DNA of 64,000 nt, from NCBI GenBank assembly GCA_009363875.1, contig CM018680.1:71924272-71988271 (forward strand), written 5' to 3'. Under the pieces are notes generated by a model. The model saw only the letters and a list, made by a program, of their open reading frames with translations, had not been told where the DNA came from and did no database searches. This document shows, in pieces, positions 57,610-64,000 of this stretch. Source of the stretch: Mikania micrantha (Eukaryota; Streptophyta; Magnoliopsida; Asterales; Asteraceae). The position numbers and the translations under genes were made by a program. Position 1 is the stretch's first letter. Each line of letters starts with the position of its first letter.

Positions 57610-58579
57610 TGTCACACCCCCAATTTCCCACTCGTGGTGTCAGTCCACGTGGGCGTGACGTGGCCAGAATCACAGCTCAAGGTCATATAGAACACCTCTA
57701 TATGCGTTTTCAAAAACAATGTTTGACACACACACTTAACAACAGTAGGTTGCAGCGAAATAATAAATCATATTGCAGCGGAAATCAAGTGTTTAACAAT
57801 TGCAGCGGAAAAGTAATAAGTTTAATACAACACTGTTTAAAACAGAATAAAAGTCTAAATTGTTTCAAAAGGCAAGAATTAAAATGCATGCGGGATCCTA
57901 TGCTCAAATCCCCTAAGTGCATCCCTGTTTCCGAGTGCCTGTCTGCTAGTTACCTGAGAATACAAGTTTAAGAAAAAGTGTCAACACAATGGTTGGTGAG
58001 TTCACAGGTTTTGATAAACATTGCAATTCAGAAATCATGTGTCATACTGTTTATTAAATGTTAGTCATGAGCCCTAGGCTCCAAGTGTCAGTGCGTCACT
58101 ACCGAAACTAGACTTGTTAGTCCTTGCCTCCGCTATGTCTCGTAATAACATAGCAAGATAGGTCGAGATTTCACGTGTTATGACCTCCAGTCAACATTTT
58201 CGCCACGCGGGGCTCGTCACACCCAAATAGATCTATTCAAACTCACCTCGTTGTTTATACATTAACGGTAAGACTTTGCGAGGGCTTATTACGATACAAC
58301 ACTTATGTTTGTCCAATAAACCAGTATACACAATTTGTTTGTACAAGTATAAATGTTTGACTCGATTTAACAAGTATTCTCCCCCTATTTGAAAAGCTTG
58401 TAAAAGAGTAAAGAGGGGCCGTAAACTCACCTTAGTGATGAAGTAGTAAGTCAAGCGTAAGCTCCTGCGTAGATGGCACGTCGGTCACTGGCAACCTATA
58501 TCGTATTCCGTTCGTGAGTTTGTGTAAGTGACAGTGCTAGTGTTTGTGTTAGTGCTCGTGTTTGTGTCCAACAACCCTC

Positions 58580-58740
58580 GGTTGTTCATGTTTGTCCGTG
58601 TCGGTCCGCAATGACCGCGTTTGCTCGTGTTGGTCCACATTGACCGTGTTTGACTGTGTTGGTCCACATTGACCGTGTTTGACCGTGTTTGACCATGTTT
58701 GACTAGAGTTGACCAAGTTTGACCGTGTCAAGTCAACGAC
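58580..58740 (-). repeat. Minisatellite-like GTGTTTGACC repeat in LTR B
   Basis: On the plus strand, variants of TTGACCGTGT and GTTGGTCCACATTGACC recur about ten times. The shortest clear period is 10 nt (TTTGACCGTG at about 58670-58690). Confidence 0.75.
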
Positions 58741-58830
58741 CCGTTGGTGAACCGTGTGACGGTTGTGAATCGTGTAGCGACCGTGTAAGTGCTTGTCGTG
58801 TGCAAAACGCGCAAATCGCGTCTATGGACA

Positions 58831-59160
58831 ACTTACTATTTATAGTAAGTTTCCATTTATGGAAAGTTCACAAAGCATTTCGATTTAAGAGTTCTAGCAT
58901 GTTCAATAGTCCTACGTGATCATGTTAACACATAGCACATTATCATACGATTTCACATAAGTTGTTTACAACATGTTTGCACATAAAAGTTTCCTAAAAT
59001 GGAAAGTTTCCATTTATAACATACGTAACATCGGAAACCATCTAACTTAGCATCTAATCATCATGTTATAACATAACTAGCCATTTAGCATGCTCAAATC
59101 ATACAACACGTTGACAAATCGGTTTTTGTAAAAATAAAGTTACTAAATATAGTAACTTTC
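58831..59160 (-). repeat. A+T-type hairpins in LTR B
   Basis: Perfect inverted repeats: ACTTACTA/TAGTAAGT around TTTA (58831-58850), TTTCCAT/ATGGAAA just after it (58850-58865), and AAAGTTACTA/TAGTAACTTT around AATA (59136-59159). Further imperfect copies occur near 58988 and 59299. Confidence 0.75.
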
Positions 59161-60124
59161 TAGTTTTGCATAGAAATGATCATTTTAACATTTCTAACCC
59201 ATCCTTATGCCACAAATCATCCTAATGATCAATCTAACATCGTTTAAACATGTCAACATAACCCAAATTGCCATCTATCAACATTTTGACCCAAAAAGTT
59301 ACTAAAAATAGTAATAACGCTAAATATGACCATTAAACATTATCAAAATCACATCCTAAACTTATCATCATCCTAATAACATCTAAACAACCATCCATGA
59401 ACATGCATGACACCAAATATCATTCGCATTCTCATTTCATAAGTAAAAAGTTACTATTAATGGCAAGTTTCATAAAAATCGTAATTTTGGCCATTTCAAC
59501 ATCATCCAATCATGTGAAGATCTTCTAATATCATTTATAAACACGTTTACAACTACAAGATCACTCCATGAGTCATGGATCATACATGCATGGCACTTTT
59601 TCAACGTTTTATAACCAAATAATGATATTCTCCTAAACACATCATCATAGATCATCACCAAATGCATGCTAATCATGTTAGATCATCATAAATCACATCA
59701 AAACTAATAAACCCAGAAACAAAATTCGTGCTTGTGCTTTACCCATGCTTGCATGTGAGTTTAAAGTCTTGCATGTGGGTGTAAGAGGTGTGAAAGTGAG
59801 TTTCTAGTATAGAAACTACCTTTGAGTGCTCTAAAATGGTTGAGATGATGATGAAATCGAGCAAGAAGGCTCCTAAGTGCTTCTGGACAGCTGGTTCACG
59901 CAGGGATGTAGAGGTGGTGATGGTGTCGAGCTTCCAACGTCGTTCTTTAAGCTCCCGATCTTCACCTCAAGCTTCCACAAGCTTGATAATGGTTGTAACA
60001 GAGTAAAAATGGAGTTTTTCTGGTGGGGAAGACGATCTTGAGTGCCTGGGGTTCGATTTGTGCGAAATAGGGTGGCTAGTGATGATGGTGTCTTGGTTAA
60101 ATAAAGATTCTGCGAACTGGGTCT

Positions 60125-60249
60125 TGTCGCGTAGCGCGACATGCTCAAGAGAGTCTCTCGCGTAGCGCGAGGGATTTCGGGTTCGAATTTCCCCCGCCCA
60201 CCTGTCGCGTACCGCGACAGGTTCCTTGTGGGCCGTCGCGTAGCGCGAC
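60125..60249 (-). repeat. Array of four triloop inverted repeats in LTR B
   Basis: Plus-strand coordinates: TGTCGCG/CGCGACA around TAG (60125-60141); TCTCTCGCG/CGCGAGGGA around TAG with one G.T pair (60154-60174); ACCTGTCGCG/CGCGACAGGT around TAC (60200-60222); GTCGCG/CGCGAC around TAG (60235-60249). On the sense (minus) strand the loops read CTA or GTA. The stem core matches that of chromovirus A. Confidence 0.88.
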
Positions 60250-60628
60250 ACATCCCCTGAAGAGCCCAATAGGCCCATTTTAGTGGGTTTGATCCGTTCG
60301 TCGCCGTTTTCACGTCTACGAACTATCGTTTGGCCTCGTTTGAACTTCCGAGTTCAAAGTGTGAGTGTTTCGTGAGGTTTCGAGTGTTGTGCTACATAAT
60401 GTGTTTGACGTTCACCAACGTTCGTGTGTTTTGACCCGCGTGTGCTGTTTGTCGATAATTCCACGAATTATCTTGTTGTGTGTCGGTGTTTGTACTGTCG
60501 TGCCACGTGTCACACTAAATTAATCTATTTCTAGTGCCACGTGTACAATAAACATTTAAATAAACATTTAAATAAATATGTTGCTGACCTGGAATTTACG
60601 GGGTGTCACATCCTCCCCATGTTAGAAA

Positions 60629-60647
60629 GAATTTCGTCCCGAAATTC
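60629..60647 (-). other. Triloop hairpin before the polypurine tract of chromovirus B
   Basis: Arms GAATTTCG and CGAAATTC around GGA (sense strand), directly upstream of the polypurine tract at 60619-60611. Homologous to 10803-10821, with the outer A-T pair replaced by G-C. Confidence 0.8.
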
Positions 60648-63600
60648 AACTTGTGTTGCCAGTGTTTGTCTGTTCCGCGAACAGGTGTGGGTACTTTTGT
60701 TTCATCTGGTCTTCACGTTCCCACGTGAATTCCGGTCCGCGTCGCGAATTCCATCGCACCTTCACTATTGGTATTTTACTGAGTTTGAGTTTCTTGGTTT
60801 CCTGGTCCATGATCTCTACCTGTTCCTCAACGAAGTTCAATCGTTTGTCGATTTGTATTTCCTCAAGAGGAATAACAAGTGTCTCATCAGATAAGCACTT
60901 CTTGAGGTTCGAGACGTGGGATATGTTATGTACGCTGTTCAGTTCAACTGGCAGGTTCAGCTCGTAGGCTACAGGGCCTATTCGTTTTGTAATCTCGAAG
61001 GGTCCATTGTAACGAGGGTTCAACTTTCCTCGTTTTCCAAACCGAATGACTCCCTTCCAGGGCGAAACTTTGAGTAACACTCTGTCTCCCTCCTGGAATT
61101 CTAACGGTTTGCGTCGTTTGTCAGCATAGCTTTTCTGTCTGTCTCGAGCTGCTGCCATCCGGTTGCGTATTTGCACGATCTTCTCAGTCGTTTCGTGCAC
61201 TAGTTCTGGACCGGTCAGTTGGCTGTCTCCAACTTCCGCCCAGCAGATGGGTGATCGACACTTACGTCCGTATAGTGCCTCGAATGGTGCAGCTTGGATG
61301 CTAGTGTGGTAGCTATTGTTGTACGAGAACTCAATTAATGGTAAATGAGTCTCCCCGCTATTGCCAAATTCAATGACACATGCCCGAAGCATATCCTCCA
61401 GGGTTTGTATAGTTCGCTCACCCTGTCCGTCCGTCTGCGGGTGGTAAGCGGTACTCATGTCCAATCTCGTACCCAAAGCCTTATGTAAGGATTTCCAGAA
61501 ATGCGACGTAAAGCGACTGTCGCGATCAGAGATTATCGAGATTGGCACTCCATGTCGAGTGACCACTTCCTTCAAATAAACCCGAGTGAGTTTGTCTAGC
61601 TTGTCAGTCTCCTTGATGGGTAGAAAATGAGCAGATTTTGTCAGTCGGTCTACGATAACCCAGATGGTATCGCAACCACTTGCCGTCCTAGGCAGTTTAG
61701 TGATGACGTCCATGGAAATCTGTTCCCATTTCCACATTGGTAGTTCCGGTTGTTGAAGTAACCCTGATGGCTTCTGGTACTCAACTTTGACTTTTGAGCA
61801 CGTTAGGCATTTACTCACGTAAGTTGCTATCTCAGCTTTCATGTTTGGCCACCAGTAGGTTGTCTTCAAATCGTGATACATCTTGTCAGAGCCCGGATGT
61901 ATGGAATACCGGCTCTTGTGTGCTTCGTCCATCACTACTTCTCTCAATCCCCCGTAGCGTGGAATCCAAATCCGATCCATTAAGTAATAAGCTCCGTCGT
62001 CTTTTGCCTTTATTTGCTTATCCATGCCACGCATAGTTTCAAGGGTGAGGTTTTCAGTTCTCAGAGCTTCCTGTTGTGCTATTCGAATTTGATTCGGCAA
62101 TTCAGAATGGATCGTGAGTTGTAGGGCACGCACGTGTTTTGTTGTTTCCTTCCGGCTCAACGCGTCGGCCACTACGTTTGCTTTGCCTGGGTGGTACTTG
62201 ATGGCGCAATCATAATCGCCGATGAGTTCGATCCATCTTCGTTACCTCATGTTCAACTCTTTCTGGTCGAAGATGTGTTGTAGGCTCTTATGGTCGGTAA
62301 AGATAGTGCATTTTGTGCCATACAAGTAGTGTCGCCAAATCTCCAAGGCAAATACTACGGCTCCCAACTCAAGGTCATGAGTCGTGTAGTTTTTCTCATG
62401 CACCTTCAGTTGTCGTGAAGCGTAAGCTATAACCTTCTCGCGTTGCATCAGCACACCACCGAGTCCTTGTTTCGATGCATCGCAATACACCATGAAATCG
62501 TCGCATCCTTCCGGTAGGGATAATAAGGGTGCAGTACATAGTTTCTGCTTCAACAAATTGAATGCAGCTTCCTGTTTGTCTCCCCAATCGAACTTCCTAT
62601 CCTTATGTGTCAAGGATGTCAGTGACTGAGCAATCTTTGAGAGTCCTTCAATAAACCTTCGGTAGTACCCGGCCAGTCCTAGGAATTGTCGCACCTCAGT
62701 CGGAGTCTTGGGTGCTTCCCAGTTTTTAATGGCTTCGATCTTGGCTAGGTCTACGTGTATTCCCTGCTCATTAACCACGTGTCCAAGAAATTAGACTTCG
62801 CGAATCCAAAAATCGCATTTTGAAAACTTTGCGTACAGCTGCTCTTTCTTTAATAATTCCAAGACTAGCCTCAAATGCTCAGCGTGTTCTTTCCGATTCT
62901 CTGAGTAAATCACAAATGTCGTCAATGAACACTATTATGAATTTGTCGAGATAAGGTTTGCATGCTCTATTCCTGAGATCCATGAATACAGCTGGTGCGT
63001 TGGTCAGTCCAAAGGGCATAACCCAAAATTCGTAGTGTCCGTATCGGGTTCTGAAGGCTGTCTTAGGAATATCATTCTCCTGTATTCTCAGTTGATGGTA
63101 ACCCGATCTTAAATCGGTCTTTGAATAGTAGCTTGACCCTTGCAATTGGTCAAACAGATCATCTATTCGCGGTAATGGGTATCGATTCTTGATCGTCATT
63201 TTGTTCAGCTCTCTATAGTTGATGCACATATGGAACGATTCGTCTTTCTTCTTCACGAATAAGACCAGTTCTCCCCAAGGTGAGAAGCTCGGTCTGATAA
63301 ATCCCTTGTCTAACAGTTCCTACAACTGATTAGACAGTTCCTGCATCACTGTTGGTGCTAACCAGTATGGAACTTTAGTGATCGGTGCTGCTCCTAGTGT
63401 GAGGTCTATTCAGAACTCAATTTGTCACTTCGGTGGTAGTCCAGGTAAATCCTCGGGAATTACTTCAGGGAAGTTGGGACTACAGCTATGTCCTCGATCT
63501 TCTTCTCAGCCTTTGGTTGCTCAGTGATGAGGGCTAGTTATCGCAGAGTATCCCTTCTGCAGATACTTGTTCGCCTACATACGGGATATGATGTTCAATG

Positions 63601-63970
63601 GTATTCTCCGTCGTTCTCCTTGGATCAAGAGTTGTTCCCCGTCTTGCAACGTCACTCGCACGATCTTCTCGTTACATACAATCTCAGCTTGGTTTGCAGA
63701 TAGCCAATCCGCTCAAATGACTTCATCGAAGCTCCCGAGAGTCACCGGCAATAAATCGATTTCGAGTTCGTGATCCGAAACCATGACACTTCCTCGAAAG
63801 ATGTGTTGTGTTTCACTTAGTTTGTCGTCGGCTAACTCTACGGTATACTTATAGTCTAGTGGTGTTGAAGTAACATCAATCAATTTACTAAATTCACTAG
63901 ATACAAAACTCCTATCGGCTTTGGTATTAAATAATACGCTTGCATATTTAAAGGAACGTACCAGTTATGA
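60646..63970 (-). pseudogene. Degraded pol of chromovirus B (protease to chromodomain)
   Basis: Minus strand. Protease remnant about 63960-63640: the active-site motif region at about 63928-63917 reads NTKA, so the catalytic Asp is lost. RT about 63310-62794, with MCINYRELNK and VFIDDI, is then frameshifted near 62930 within the catalytic loop. RNase H about 62778-62150 has VYCDASKQGLG and FTDHKSLQH. Integrase follows (HKSRYSIHPGSDKMY, CLTCSKVK, SDRDSRFTSHFW and TDGQGERTIQ), then the chromodomain tail (PIVKVRWNSRRGPEFTWERE). The 508-residue integrase-chromodomain frame from 62172 is open. Stops break the rest at 62244-62242, 62793-62791, 63322-63320, 63412-63410 and 63427-63425. All five fit C-to-T changes of Gln or Arg codons on the sense strand. 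Confidence 0.9.
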
Positions 63971-64000
63971 TGTTGGGATCATCTTTAGCTTTTTCGGATT

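Larger units (their letters stand above)
57610..60610 (-). repeat. 3' LTR of chromovirus B (about 3.0 kb)
   Basis: On the minus strand it begins TGTGACACCCCGTAAATTCC at 60610 and ends GGGGGTGTGACA at 57610. Inside are the triloop array (60125-60249), the GACC-rich minisatellite (58580-58740) and AT-type hairpins near 58831 and 59136. No coding region. Confidence 0.9.
57610..64000 (-). mobile_element. Chromovirus B: Ty3/Gypsy element, 3' half (5' part outside window)
   Basis: On the minus strand, pol (63970-60646) leads to a polypurine tract (60619-60611) and a 3 kb LTR (60610-57610). The domain order RT, RNase H, integrase, chromodomain tail is the same as in chromovirus A, and the proteins are clearly related, but the LTR is different and longer. 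gag and the 5' LTR lie beyond 64000. The five bases left of the LTR (57605-57609, GAATT) are the expected target duplication, which cannot be checked here. Confidence 0.93.

Overview
This window is nuclear DNA from a flowering plant. The evidence is AT-rich intergenic DNA, GT-AG introns with plant-type sites, single-copy plant gene families (SLP2-type phosphatase, ROP-interactive CRIB protein, plastid fibrillin, plant mL43) and dense nested plant transposons. The transposon set (Tekay-like chromoviruses, PB1-type MULE transposase, hAT MITEs with CCGGTT or CCCGAA subterminal repeats) makes me lean to a eudicot of the daisy family. That assignment comes from memory and was not computed.

Layout. 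1-2066 (-): 5' part of a double-hotdog acyl-CoA thioesterase gene that runs off the left edge. 2580-14175 (-): a decayed MULE transposase, split by a 10-kb Ty3/Gypsy chromovirus (2980-12976, +) with a 5-bp target duplication. 15430-16563 (+): an intronless SLP2-like phosphatase. 17201-17743 (-): an unrecognised basic protein. 20892-21692 (-): mitochondrial ribosomal protein mL43 in three coding exons, probably with a long 5'-UTR intron holding a SINE and a Helitron. 24.9-25.2 kb: degenerate telomere-like repeats. 27036-38283: a tandem segmental duplication of about 4.6 kb. Each unit holds a four-exon RIC gene (+) and a four-exon PAP8/fibrillin gene (-), tail to tail, and all four copies read open by my exon models. 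38.4-57.6 kb: gene-poor DNA made of hAT MITEs, CACTA ends, solo-LTR-like pieces, SINEs, Helitron ends and a second, older local duplication (49.3-51.4 and 52.5-55.4 kb). 57610-64000 (-): 3' LTR and pol of a second, broken chromovirus, continuing off the right edge.

The cellular genes share no obvious pathway. Their products act in acyl-CoA metabolism, phosphatase signalling, mitochondrial translation, ROP GTPase signalling and plastid lipid bodies or thylakoids. The link between RIC and fibrillin is physical: a convergent pair duplicated as one block, with diverged upstream DNA for RIC copy 2 and a 4-residue difference between the fibrillins.

The most unusual signals are: (1) clusters of four short GC-rich stems with 3-nt loops inside LTRs of at least three retroelement copies, with paired (compensatory) stem changes, and a similar cluster in another LTR-like repeat; (2) a covarying triloop hairpin just before the polypurine tract of both chromoviruses; (3) a chromovirus with nearly identical LTRs but a broken pol, which implies mobilisation in trans; (4) a 92-bp hAT-like insertion in a RIC intron that carries a 25-nt copy of the same gene's last exon.
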